DNA of 64,000 nt from Bacteroidaceae bacterium (GTDB lineage: Bacteria > Bacteroidota > Bacteroidia > Bacteroidales > Bacteroidaceae). The notes beneath the pieces are model-generated. The model worked only from the letters and a program-made list of their open reading frames with translations, did not search any database and had not been told where the DNA came from. Each line of letters opens with the position of its first letter. Position 1 is the stretch's first letter. Below, piece after piece: positions 43,183-51,262 of this stretch. Location of the stretch: contig JAILKU010000007.1 in assembly GCA_024693505.1 (NCBI GenBank), positions 1-64,000 on the forward strand. The letters run 5' to 3'. The translations under genes and the position numbers were made by a program.

Positions 43183-43248
43183 TTGCAAAACCCGGGTCTG
43201 GGAATTGCAAAACCCGGGTCTGGGAATTACGGAACCCGGGTCTAGTAA
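43183..43248. repeat. Three tandem 22-bp repeats between rfbA and rfbB
   Basis: Units at 43183, 43205 and 43227. The first two are identical (TTGCAAAACCCGGGTCTGGG plus AA) and the third is diverged (TTACGGAACCCGGGTCTAGT plus AA). Each unit contains the palindrome ACCCGGGT. They start 12 bp after the rfbA stop. Confidence 0.85.
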
Positions 43249-43312
43249 AAACAGGACCCCTGAATAACAAATTGAAACAACCCTTTTGAATACTCACATA
43301 AACAAAGACAAA

Positions 43313-44449
43313 ATGAAAAGAAACATCGTAATAACCGGCGGCGCAGGCTTCATTGGAAGTCACGTAGTACGCCTTTTCGTGAATAAGTACCCCGAGTACA
43401 ACATCATCAACCTGGACAAGCTGACCTATGCCGGCAACCTGGCCAACCTGAAGGACGTGGAGAATAAGCCCAACTACAAGTTCGTCAAGATGGACATCTG
43501 CGACTACGACGCCTTCCTGCAGCTGATGAAGGACGAGCAGATTGACGGCATCATCCACCTGGCAGCCGAGAGCCACGTTGACCGCAGCATCAAGGATCCC
43601 TTCACCTTCGCCAAGACAAACGTGATGGGCACCCTGAGCCTGCTGCAGGCCGCCAAGGTCTACTGGGAATCCCTGCCCGGGAAGTACGAGGGCAAGCGCT
43701 TCTACCACATCTCGACCGACGAGGTCTACGGCGCCCTGGAGATGACGAATCCCGAGGGCATCGAGCCGCCCTTCACCACCACGGCCAGCAGCAGCCAGCA
43801 TCATCTGGCCTACGGCAAGGACTTCTTCTACGAGACCACGAAGTATAATCCCCACTCGCCCTACTCGGCAGCAAAGGCCAGCTCGGACCATTTCGTCCGC
43901 GCCTATCACGACACCTACGGCATGCCCACTATCGTGACGAACTGCTCGAACAACTACGGTCCCTACCAGTTCCCCGAGAAGCTGATACCCCTCTTCATCA
44001 ACAATATCCGGCATCGCAAGCCGCTCCCCGTCTACGGCAAGGGAGAGAACGTGCGCGACTGGCTCTTCGTGGAGGACCACGCCCGGGCCATCGACGTCAT
44101 CTTCCATCAGGGCAAGGTGGCCGAGACCTACAACATCGGCGGCTTCAACGAATGGAAGAACATCGATATCATCAAGGTGGTCATCAATACGGTTGACCGT
44201 CTGCTGGGCCGCAAGGAAGGCGAGGACATGGACCTCATCACCTACGTTACCGACCGCCTGGGACACGATGCCCGCTATGCCATCGACAGCACCAAGCTGC
44301 AGAAGGAACTGGGCTGGGAACCCTCGCTCCAGTTCGAGGAGGGCATCGAGAAGACGGTGCGCTGGTATCTGGACAACCAGGAATGGATGGACAACATCAC
44401 CAGCGGCGAATACGAGAAATATTACGAGAGTATGTATGCCGGGCGATAG
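43313..44449 (+). CDS. rfbB: dTDP-glucose 4,6-dehydratase
   Basis: The product (378 residues from the ATG at 43313) is an extended SDR with ITGGAGFIGSHVVR, HLAAESHVDRSI, the catalytic THR/Asp/Glu segment STDEVYG and the YSAAKASSDHFVRAYH (Tyr/Lys) motif. It converts dTDP-glucose to dTDP-4-keto-6-deoxyglucose. A long insertion after STDEVYG (TTASSSQHHLAYGKDFF) is typical of Bacteroidota enzymes as far as I recall. An upstream TTG at 43286 is not preferred. It completes the four-gene rhamnose set. Confidence 0.95.
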   Translation: MKRNIVITGGAGFIGSHVVRLFVNKYPEYNIINLDKLTYAGNLANLKDVENKPNYKFVKMDICDYDAFLQLMKDEQIDGIIHLAAESHVDRSIKDPFTFAKTNVMGTLSLLQAAKVYWESLPGKYEGKRFYHISTDEVYGALEMTNPEGIEPPFTTTASSSQHHLAYGKDFFYETTKYNPHSPYSAAKASSDHFVRAYHDTYGMPTIVTNCSNNYGPYQFPEKLIPLFINNIRHRKPLPVYGKGENVRDWLFVEDHARAIDVIFHQGKVAETYNIGGFNEWKNIDIIKVVINTVDRLLGRKEGEDMDLITYVTDRLGHDARYAIDSTKLQKELGWEPSLQFEEGIEKTVRWYLDNQEWMDNITSGEYEKYYESMYAGR

Positions 44450-44500
44450 AGCTGCGGCACACAATCCCGCCAGAACAAACAAAATAAAGACGCCTCAGAA

Positions 44501-45622
44501 ATGAAAAGCAAGACCCTCCTGATTGCAGCCCTGGGCTGCATCGCCCTCACCCTCAGCGGGTGCAGGCCGGCTGAGAAAGGCCGCGTAGAAAGCACAGTCA
44601 CCAACCCCATCCCCCTGAAGTTCGGCGACCCCTACCTGCTTCACGCCAGCGACGGCCGCTACTATATGTACGGCACTTCGATGGCCGACGGCTTCGAGGC
44701 CTTCGTCAGCGACGACCTGCTGAACTGGGAGCCCTGCGGACGCATCTATCAGGGCGGCGGCCAGGAGCAATGGTGCGTGGATTGTTTCTGGGCGCCCGAG
44801 GTCTATGAGCGCGACGGCAAGTACTATCTTTTCTTCAGCGCCAACTATCGCGAGAATCCCACCAACGAAGGCGAGAACTTCAAGATTGGCGTAGCCGTCA
44901 GCGACAGCCCGGCAGGACCCTTCAAGGACCTGATGAACCGCCCCGTCTTCAATCCCGAGTATCCCATCATCGATGCGAACGTCTATTTCGACGACGAGGC
45001 AGGGCGCTGCTACCTCTACTTCAGCCGCTGCTGCTACAAGCACAGCGTAGAGAGCGAGATTGCCGACTCGCTCAGGCAGGCCGGCTCCTACCCCGAGATA
45101 GAGGAGAGCTGGGTCTATGGCGTAGAACTGAAGCCCGACTTCAGCGGCGTCATCGGCGAACCGCAACTGCTGCTGGCTCCGCCCACCCGGCTGGACGACG
45201 TTCAGGCCGAATGGGAAAGCCGCAGCGCCACCCAGGGCGAGGCCAACCGCCGCTGGACGGAAGGCAGCTATCTGATTAAGGAAGGCCAGAAGTACTACAT
45301 CATGTACAGCGCCAACTGCTATCAGGGCAAGAACTATGCCGTAGGCTATGCCACAGGAGATAATCCCCTGGGGCCGTTCCAAAAGGCACAGAACAATCCC
45401 GTCCTGCAGGAGAATGTCAGCCGCGGCGGCACAGTAATGGGCACAGGACACAACATGGTTATCACTATGCCCGACGGCAATCGATACTGCGTCTATCACG
45501 GACGGATGAGCGACAATCCCGACGAGCGCGTTGTCCTGATGGACCGGATGGACATCAGCCAGGACGGCATCCTGACAGTTGACGGCCCAACCACCGAGCC
45601 ACAGACCATCTGCGTCGAATAA
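44501..45622 (+). CDS. GH43-like glycosidase lipoprotein
   Basis: This 373-residue lipoprotein (lipobox LSGC, Cys about 21) has a five-blade propeller of the GH43/GH117 superfamily: FGDPYLLHASDGRYYMYGT (Asp base), CFWAPEVYERDGKYYLFFSA, IIDANVYFDDEAG (second Asp) and WTEGSYLIK (Glu acid), then GTGHNMVI. It likely removes arabinose, xylose or galactose side groups; the substrate is not determined. It lies 51 bp after rfbB and 12 bp before the steroid reductase-like gene, so transcription may run through from the rhamnose genes. Confidence 0.82.
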   Translation: MKSKTLLIAALGCIALTLSGCRPAEKGRVESTVTNPIPLKFGDPYLLHASDGRYYMYGTSMADGFEAFVSDDLLNWEPCGRIYQGGGQEQWCVDCFWAPEVYERDGKYYLFFSANYRENPTNEGENFKIGVAVSDSPAGPFKDLMNRPVFNPEYPIIDANVYFDDEAGRCYLYFSRCCYKHSVESEIADSLRQAGSYPEIEESWVYGVELKPDFSGVIGEPQLLLAPPTRLDDVQAEWESRSATQGEANRRWTEGSYLIKEGQKYYIMYSANCYQGKNYAVGYATGDNPLGPFQKAQNNPVLQENVSRGGTVMGTGHNMVITMPDGNRYCVYHGRMSDNPDERVVLMDRMDISQDGILTVDGPTTEPQTICVE

Positions 45623-45634
45623 GAAGAAAAAACT

Positions 45635-46402
45635 ATGGACTATAAACTGTGGACTTTCCTGATTTGGGGCATGCTGGCAATGGCTGTTGTAGTCTTTGTC
45701 TCGCTCTATTTCGTCACAGCCGGCTACGGACAGTTCCGCACGAAGCAATGGGGCTGGAGCATAAACAACAAAGTGGGCTGGACGCTGATGGAAGCACCGG
45801 TCTTCTTTGTTATGCTGGCTATCTGGGGCGCATCGGGCTGGAGTCGGCACATACCCGAAATAGTACTGCTCGGCCTCTTCCTGCTGCATTACTTTCAGCG
45901 CAGCTTCGTTTTTCCGCTACTGCTGAAGGGTAAGAGCCGTATGCCCATAGCAATCATGCTGATGGGCGTTGTCTTCAATGTCATTAACGGAATCATGCAG
46001 GGCGGCGGACTCTACTGGTATCCCAATCCCGATTTTCAGGAGGGCGCGGCCTATCTGCTGCGCTGGAATGCCGTATTGGGGGTATTCCTTTTTATAACGG
46101 GTTTGTGTGTCAACTGGCACTCGGACTACGTTATTCGCCACCTTCGTCAACCTGGCGATACGCGTCATTACCTGCCACAACGCGGAATGTTTCGTTATGT
46201 AACCAGTGCAAACTATTTAGGAGAACTAATGGAATGGATTGGTTATGCCTTTGCCGCTGCTACGCCAGTAGCATGGGTTTTCCCCATTTGGACAGCAGCA
46301 AACCTGGTTCCGCGAGCTCATGCAATTCACAAGAAGTACCGTGCAGAGTTTGGAGACGAAGCTGTTGGAAAGAGAAAGCGCGTCATACCGTTTGTCTATT
46401 AG
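45635..46402 (+). CDS. SRD5A-type 3-oxo-5-alpha-steroid 4-dehydrogenase (membrane)
   Basis: This 255-residue integral membrane protein has about six to seven hydrophobic segments and matches the eukaryotic SRD5A1/2 family along its length. WTLMEAPVFF holds Glu53, equivalent to the catalytic Glu57 of human SRD5A2. LHYFQRSFVFPLL holds Tyr86, equivalent to Tyr91. The C-terminal block YVTSANYLGELMEWIGYAFA and VIPFVY are the NADPH-binding/C-terminal signature. Such enzymes reduce the 4,5 double bond of 3-oxo-4-ene steroids to the 5-alpha product. Bacteroidales homologs have been linked to allo-bile acid formation. Its neighbours, an OYE-type reductase and an SDR, fit a steroid or bile-acid module. 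Other isoprenoid enone substrates remain possible. Confidence 0.88.
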   Translation: MDYKLWTFLIWGMLAMAVVVFVSLYFVTAGYGQFRTKQWGWSINNKVGWTLMEAPVFFVMLAIWGASGWSRHIPEIVLLGLFLLHYFQRSFVFPLLLKGKSRMPIAIMLMGVVFNVINGIMQGGGLYWYPNPDFQEGAAYLLRWNAVLGVFLFITGLCVNWHSDYVIRHLRQPGDTRHYLPQRGMFRYVTSANYLGELMEWIGYAFAAATPVAWVFPIWTAANLVPRAHAIHKKYRAEFGDEAVGKRKRVIPFVY

Positions 46403-46417
46403 AAAGGCCTTTGTATT

Positions 46418-47665
46418 ATGAATAAGATTTTTGAAGAAGCTAAGATAGGACCGCTAACCCTGAGGAACCGTACGATTCGCAGCGCGGCTTTCGAAAGTAT
46501 GTGCCCAGGTCACGAACCCAGCCAGATGCTCTATGACTACCACACCAGTGTGGCCAGGGGTGGAGTTGGCATGACAACTATAGCGTATGCCGCCGTTACA
46601 GAGAGCGGGCTCAGTTTTGACCGCCAGCTTGTCATGAAGAAGGAAATAGTCCCTGGGCTGCGGCGGCTTACCGATGGCATTCATCGCGAAGGAGCTGCAG
46701 CAGGCATACAGCTAGGGCACTGCGGCAACATGAGTCACAAGGCTATTTGCGGCTGTATCCCTGTAGGAGCCTGCAACGGCTTCAACCTGTATAGTCCTAC
46801 GATTGTCAGAGGACTTCGTGCTGACGAACTCCCCGTCTTGGCACGCAAGTTTGGTGATGCTGTAAACTTGGCTCGCGAAGCAGGTTTCGATGAAGTGGAG
46901 ATTCATTGTGGTCACGGATATCTGATAGACCAGTTCCTGAACCCCTACTTCAACCATCGGCACGATGAATATGGGGGTAGCCTGGAGAATCGTATGCGCT
47001 TCATGACAATGTGCATCGAGGAAGTTATGAAAGCGGCCAAAGATGATATAGCTGTAGTTTGTAAGATGAATATGCGCGACGGACTGAAGCATGGCATCTC
47101 GCTGGAGGAACATAGCATACCCGTAGCCCGCCGCCTGCAGGAACTCGGCGTTCACGCCATCGTGCTGAGCGGTGGACTGGTCAGCGCCACGCCGATGTAC
47201 GTTATGCGCGGCGAGATGCCTCTGCAGACCATGACGCACTATATGGATAAGCCCTGGCTGAAGTACAGCATCCGATCGGCCAAGCCGTTCGTAAAGAAAT
47301 GCCTTACGCCGACAGTCAACTATCAAGAGGCGTTCTTTCTGGAAGATGCCCTTCGCTTCCGCCAAGCCTTGCCTGAAATGAAGTTTATCTATGTGGGCGG
47401 CCTGGTGGCCGGAGATAAGATTAGTGAAGTCTTGGGACACGGATTTGAAGCAGTCCAAATGGCACGAAGCCTGCTTAACGAGCCGGATTTCGTGAACCGC
47501 CTGAAGGAAGACCCTCACCATCGGTGCAGTTGTCGGCATAGCAACTATTGCATCGGACGAATGTATACTCTGGAGATGGCTTGTCATCAGCATCTTTCAG
47601 AAGAACTGCCAAAAGACCTCATTAGGGAAATAGACAGAATCGAAAAAGAACAGGCTGGAAAATGA
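46418..47665 (+). CDS. Old Yellow Enzyme family NADH:flavin oxidoreductase
   Basis: This 415-residue protein has an FMN-binding TIM barrel of the OYE/2,4-dienoyl-CoA reductase type: IGPLTLRNRTIRSA, IQLGHCGN, FDEVEIHCGHGYLIDQFLNP and NRRD-like text (YFNHRHDEYGGSLENRMRF), and EAVQMARSLLNEPDF near the end. Cysteines near the C-terminus (CSCRHSNYC and a later Cys) recall the 4Fe-4S loop of BaiCD-like enzymes, but spacing is not canonical. The protein ends after the barrel, without the C-terminal NADPH domain of full dienoyl reductases. OYE-type enzymes in gut bacteria reduce 3-oxo-4-ene steroids to 5-beta products, which fits its place between an SRD5A homolog and an SDR. Confidence 0.85.
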   Translation: MNKIFEEAKIGPLTLRNRTIRSAAFESMCPGHEPSQMLYDYHTSVARGGVGMTTIAYAAVTESGLSFDRQLVMKKEIVPGLRRLTDGIHREGAAAGIQLGHCGNMSHKAICGCIPVGACNGFNLYSPTIVRGLRADELPVLARKFGDAVNLAREAGFDEVEIHCGHGYLIDQFLNPYFNHRHDEYGGSLENRMRFMTMCIEEVMKAAKDDIAVVCKMNMRDGLKHGISLEEHSIPVARRLQELGVHAIVLSGGLVSATPMYVMRGEMPLQTMTHYMDKPWLKYSIRSAKPFVKKCLTPTVNYQEAFFLEDALRFRQALPEMKFIYVGGLVAGDKISEVLGHGFEAVQMARSLLNEPDFVNRLKEDPHHRCSCRHSNYCIGRMYTLEMACHQHLSEELPKDLIREIDRIEKEQAGK

Positions 47666-47690
47666 ATCCGGCCTATTAATAAGGAATAAT

Positions 47691-48530
47691 ATGAAATTAG
47701 CTATTATCACCGGTGCCGATGGAGGCATGGGATACGAAGAGACAAAGGCTGTGGCCGAAAAGGGATATCACGTTATTATGGCCTGCTTCTGCCCGAAGAA
47801 AGCGGAGCTGAAGTGTAAGAAGCTGAAAGATGAAACGCTCAACCCCAACATCGAGGTCATAGGCATCGACCTGGCTAATCTGGCTCTGGTACGTCAATTC
47901 GCCGACACGGTCAAGAGCCGTTTCGGGCATGTGGACCTGCTCATGAACAATGCAGGTACTATGGAAACCGGCTTCCACTATACCGTAGATGGACTGGAAC
48001 GCACCATTAGCGTGAATTATGTGGGTCCTTACCTGCTCACGCGCCTACTACTGCCTTTGATGGACAAGGGCAGCCGCATTGTGAACATGGCCTCGCTTGT
48101 CTATCCGTGGGGGAGACTTAACTTCCCGCAATTTTTCGAACGCGGCATGAAAGGCTGGTGGTTGCGTTGCTTTCCTTACTTTAATTCCAAACTGGCCATC
48201 ACTCTTTTCACTTTCGAACTGGCTAAACGTGTAAAGGAAAGAGGCATCACGGTCAATGCAGCCGACCCGGGCATTGTCAGTACGAATATCATACGTATGC
48301 AAATGTGGTTCGACCCCATTACTGACCTCATCTTCCGCCCCATTATCCGCACTCCGCGTCAGGGGGCAGATACAGCCATTCACCTTTTGCTTGATGAGGA
48401 AAAAGCCGAGCAAACGGGCACCTTCAACCGTTCCAATCATATTTTCGATATAGGGGAAAAGTACACGAACCATAAACAGATGGGCGAACTTTGGAATCGC
48501 ACAGAAGAGATTGTAAAAGAATTCTTATAG
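47691..48530 (+). CDS. Short-chain dehydrogenase/reductase, candidate hydroxysteroid dehydrogenase
   Basis: This 279-residue classical SDR shows TGADGGMG (cofactor glycine motif, TGxxxGxG), LLMNNAGT, the catalytic Ser in NMASLVY and YFNSK (YxxxK), followed by DPGIVSTNI. It uses NAD(H) or NADP(H) to interconvert an alcohol and a ketone. With the two preceding enone reductases it would complete reduction of a 3-oxo-4-ene steroid to a 3-hydroxy product, so a 3-alpha- or 3-beta-hydroxysteroid role is inferred, not proven. It lies 25 bp after the OYE gene. Confidence 0.82.
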   Translation: MKLAIITGADGGMGYEETKAVAEKGYHVIMACFCPKKAELKCKKLKDETLNPNIEVIGIDLANLALVRQFADTVKSRFGHVDLLMNNAGTMETGFHYTVDGLERTISVNYVGPYLLTRLLLPLMDKGSRIVNMASLVYPWGRLNFPQFFERGMKGWWLRCFPYFNSKLAITLFTFELAKRVKERGITVNAADPGIVSTNIIRMQMWFDPITDLIFRPIIRTPRQGADTAIHLLLDEEKAEQTGTFNRSNHIFDIGEKYTNHKQMGELWNRTEEIVKEFL

Positions 48531-48546
48531 CCATAGAGCAGTGGGA

Positions 48547-48554
48547 TACCTTTG
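48547..48554 (+). promoter_or_regulatory. Possible promoter -7 box of the AGCS symporter gene
   Basis: TACCTTTG fits TAnnTTTG and lies 42 bp before the ATG at 48597, after the SDR stop. No good -33 element was found. Confidence 0.45.
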
Positions 48555-48596
48555 TCATATTTATTGGAAGAACCATATTAGAAGCACACTACCGCT

Positions 48597-49994
48597 ATGA
48601 CTGAATTCATTACCTGTATAAGTGATGCTTTATGGAGCTATTTGCTTATTTTTATACTGATAGGATGCGGGCTGTGGTTTACATTCCGTACACGCTTTGT
48701 GCAGTTTCGCATGATTGGCGAGATGGTCCGTCTGCTTGCTGATTCAGCCGTTCCAAGCGATAAGGGCAAACACCATATTTCCTCTTTCCAGGCTTTTGCT
48801 GTGTCTGTTGCCACTCGAGTCGGAACAGGCAATTTGGCCGGTGTGGCGACAGCTATAGCAATCGGCGGCCCTGGAGCGGTCTTTTGGATGTGGGTAATTG
48901 CTCTTTTCGGTTCTGCTACCGCTTTTGTGGAGTCCACGTTAAGTCAGCTCTATAAACAACGGCATCGCGAGTCATTTATCGGCGGTCCTGCTTATTATAT
49001 CCGTCGTGGCTTGCATTGTCGCTGGATGTCTGTTCTCTTTGCCATCTTGATAACCATTACATTTGGGCTTTCTTATAATTCCATACAGAGTAATACCATC
49101 TGTAGTGCTATGCAGGAAGCTTTTGGGTGGTCGCCTCTTTGGGTGGGCTTGGTGCTTTCATTTCTTTCATTGGTTATCGTCTTCGGAGGTATTCATCGCA
49201 TAGCCCGTGTCAGTTCAGTTCTTGTCCCAGTAATGGCAATTGGCTACGTCTTACTTGCCCTTGTCGTAATAATTATGAATTTCAACCTTCTCCCTCACGT
49301 CTTTAAGGTGATTATTTCCAGTGCTTTCGGTCTCGAACAAATTACGGGTGGAGGCCTTGGTGCCACGATGATGAATGGCATAAAACGCGGGCTCTTCAGC
49401 AATGAAGCTGGTGAGGGAAGTGCGCCGAACGTAGCAGCTACTGCAACGACATCGCATCCCGTCAAGCAGGGACTCATTCAGGCACTCGGCGTATTTACCG
49501 ATACGTTGATTGTCTGTTCCTGCACGGCTTTTATCATAATTATAAGCGGTCTTTATACGTCACCCGAACTTAACGGTATCGTGCTTACTCAGGCATCCCT
49601 GCAATCTGAGGTCGGTGTTGCAGGTCCTTTTTTCATTGCCTTAGCAATATTCTTGTTTGCGTTCTCCAGTATCATTGGCAATTATTATTATGGCGAAGCA
49701 AATATACGCTTTATGACCGAAAGCCGAAGTGTAATGGTACTATATCGCCTTTTTTCGGGCGGAGTTATGGTCATGTTTGGAGCCTTGGCAACCCTTAATC
49801 TTGTATGGAGCCTGGGAGATTTGTGTATGGCTCTGATTACGGCTTGCAATCTTGTTGCCATCATTGCTCTGGGAAAATATGTCTTCCTCCTGCTTGATGA
49901 CTATCGCCGTCAGAAACGGCAGGGCATAAAGGATCCTGTCTTCCATCGTTCACAACTTCCCGATATCGCAAATGACTTGGACTGCTGGGAGTGA
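48597..49994 (+). CDS. AGCS-family sodium:alanine/glycine symporter
   Basis: This 465-residue membrane protein has about ten transmembrane segments and AGCS signatures: SSFQAFAVSVATRVGTGNLAGVA, GGPGAVFWMW, GLFSNEAGEGSAPNVAATA and the final SLGDLCMALITACNL. It imports alanine, glycine or related amino acids with sodium. Base composition is more AT-rich than in the polysaccharide genes. It may be an independent unit downstream of the steroid-type genes; a link in function is not evident. Confidence 0.9.
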   Translation: MTEFITCISDALWSYLLIFILIGCGLWFTFRTRFVQFRMIGEMVRLLADSAVPSDKGKHHISSFQAFAVSVATRVGTGNLAGVATAIAIGGPGAVFWMWVIALFGSATAFVESTLSQLYKQRHRESFIGGPAYYIRRGLHCRWMSVLFAILITITFGLSYNSIQSNTICSAMQEAFGWSPLWVGLVLSFLSLVIVFGGIHRIARVSSVLVPVMAIGYVLLALVVIIMNFNLLPHVFKVIISSAFGLEQITGGGLGATMMNGIKRGLFSNEAGEGSAPNVAATATTSHPVKQGLIQALGVFTDTLIVCSCTAFIIIISGLYTSPELNGIVLTQASLQSEVGVAGPFFIALAIFLFAFSSIIGNYYYGEANIRFMTESRSVMVLYRLFSGGVMVMFGALATLNLVWSLGDLCMALITACNLVAIIALGKYVFLLLDDYRRQKRQGIKDPVFHRSQLPDIANDLDCWE

Positions 49995-50005
49995 AGCTAT
50001 GCTTC

Positions 50006-50082
50006 GAACAGATGGAACAGCGAGCGAAAAGGTCGGAAGAAATCCAACAAAATTTCGCTTTTCCGAGTCGAAAGAGACGAAG
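50006..50082 (+). repeat. Dispersed hairpin element (about 77 bp), diverged copy
   Basis: It starts GAACAGATGGAACAGCGAGC and has a central hairpin (GAAAAG...CTTTTC, with AAAT...ATTT inside) and the 3' flank CCGAGTCGAAAGAGACGAAG. It corresponds part by part to the copies at 51086, 51168 and 54533 with different stem sequences. It lies between the AGCS stop and the fabD promoter. Confidence 0.6.
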
Positions 50083-50116
50083 ATGAAAGCACAAGCCAAA
50101 TTAAAATATGTTTTAT

Positions 50117-50147
50117 TTTGTTTATCCCTTGCTTAATCGTAACTTTG
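50117..50147 (+). promoter_or_regulatory. Promoter of fabD
   Basis: TTTG at 50117-50120 and TAACTTTG at 50140-50147, 19 bp apart, a very good Bacteroidota promoter. The fabD ATG follows 34 bp after the box. Confidence 0.75.
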
Positions 50148-50181
50148 CAACTTGAAAATTTTTTAAACAAACAATTATTAT

Positions 50182-51069
50182 ATGAAAGCATTCGTTTTTC
50201 CCGGTCAGGGAGCACAGTTTACAGGTATGGGAAAAGACCTGTATGAAAACAGTCAGGAAGCCAAGGATTTGTTTGAGAAAGCCAATGAGATTCTGGGATT
50301 CCGTATAACCGACATCATGTTCGAGGGAACAGCCGACGAACTGAAGCAGACACGCGTCACTCAGCCGGCTGTCTTCCTGCATAGTGTTATTTCGGCCATC
50401 TGCCTGGGCGAGGCCTTCCAACCCGATATGGTAGGCGGTCATAGCCTGGGTGAATTCAGCGCCCTAACAGCTGCGGGTGCCCTGAGATTCGAGGACGGTC
50501 TCCGTTTGGTTTATGCACGCGCTCAGGCCATGCAGAAGGCTTGCGAAGCCGCCCCCAGCACGATGGCCGCAGTCATTGGTCTGCCCGACGAAACGGTGGA
50601 GCAGGTTTGTGCAGAAGTAAGCGCTGAGGGAAACGGCGTAGTCGTGCCCGCCAACTATAACTGCCCCGGCCAGCTGGTTATCAGCGGCAACGTAGAGGCT
50701 GTGAACGCAGCTTGCGACAAGTTAAAGGCTGCAGGCGCCAAGCGCGCCCTGGTTCTGCCCGTAGGCGGAGCTTTCCATAGCCCGCTGATGCAACCCGCCA
50801 AGGATGAGCTGCAGAAGGCCATCGAGACAACTACTTTCTATACGCCCTGCTGCCCCGTCTATCAGAATGTGGATGCCAAACCGCATACTGATGCTGAGGA
50901 AATCAAGCAGAACCTGATTGCCCAGCTGACTGCCAGTGTACGCTGGACACAGGAAGTGCAGAACATGATTGCCGCAGGAGCAGACATATTTACTGAGTGC
51001 GGTCCTGGCAAGGCCCTACAGGGCATGATTGTCAAAATCAGTCGTGATGTAACGGTGCAAGGAATTTGA
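50182..51069 (+). CDS. fabD: Malonyl-CoA:ACP transacylase
   Basis: This 295-residue enzyme has the acyltransferase signatures AFVFPGQGAQFTGMG, the nucleophilic Ser in VGGHSLGEFSAL and the catalytic His in GGAFHSPLM. It loads malonyl groups on acyl carrier protein for fatty acid synthesis in the cytoplasm. Length is typical. It has its own promoter, and its neighbours are not fatty acid genes, so it is a stand-alone housekeeping gene here. Confidence 0.95.
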   Translation: MKAFVFPGQGAQFTGMGKDLYENSQEAKDLFEKANEILGFRITDIMFEGTADELKQTRVTQPAVFLHSVISAICLGEAFQPDMVGGHSLGEFSALTAAGALRFEDGLRLVYARAQAMQKACEAAPSTMAAVIGLPDETVEQVCAEVSAEGNGVVVPANYNCPGQLVISGNVEAVNAACDKLKAAGAKRALVLPVGGAFHSPLMQPAKDELQKAIETTTFYTPCCPVYQNVDAKPHTDAEEIKQNLIAQLTASVRWTQEVQNMIAAGADIFTECGPGKALQGMIVKISRDVTVQGI

Positions 51070-51085
51070 TTTCCCTGCACCTCTT

Positions 51086-51249
51086 GAACTCCTGGAGCAG
51101 CGAGCACAGAATCCAAACAAGTTTTGTTCTGTCGAGTCGTGAAAGGAGTCGAGCGAAGCTCAATTTTGAACTCCTGGAGCAGCGAGCGCCATTGAAAACT
51201 TGTTTTCATTTGGCCAAGTCGTGAAAGGAGTCGAGCGAAGCTCAATTTT
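51086..51249 (+). repeat. Two tandem 82-bp copies of the dispersed hairpin element
   Basis: Copies 51086-51167 and 51168-51249 abut exactly. Both begin GAACTCCTGGAGCAGCGAGC and end GTCGAGCGAAGCTCAATTTT. Between these flanks the sequences differ, but each forms a hairpin: ACAGAA/TTCTGT in copy 1, GCCA/TGGC plus TGAAAAC/GTTTTCA in copy 2. The array fills the gap between fabD and the GH13 gene and ends next to the apparent GH13 start. Confidence 0.85.
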
Positions 51250-51262
51250 GAATTTTGAACCC

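Noticed and set aside
43183-43248. CRISPR-like array
   Set aside because: The 22-bp units are directly abutting with no spacers and no cas genes nearby, so this is a tandem repeat only.
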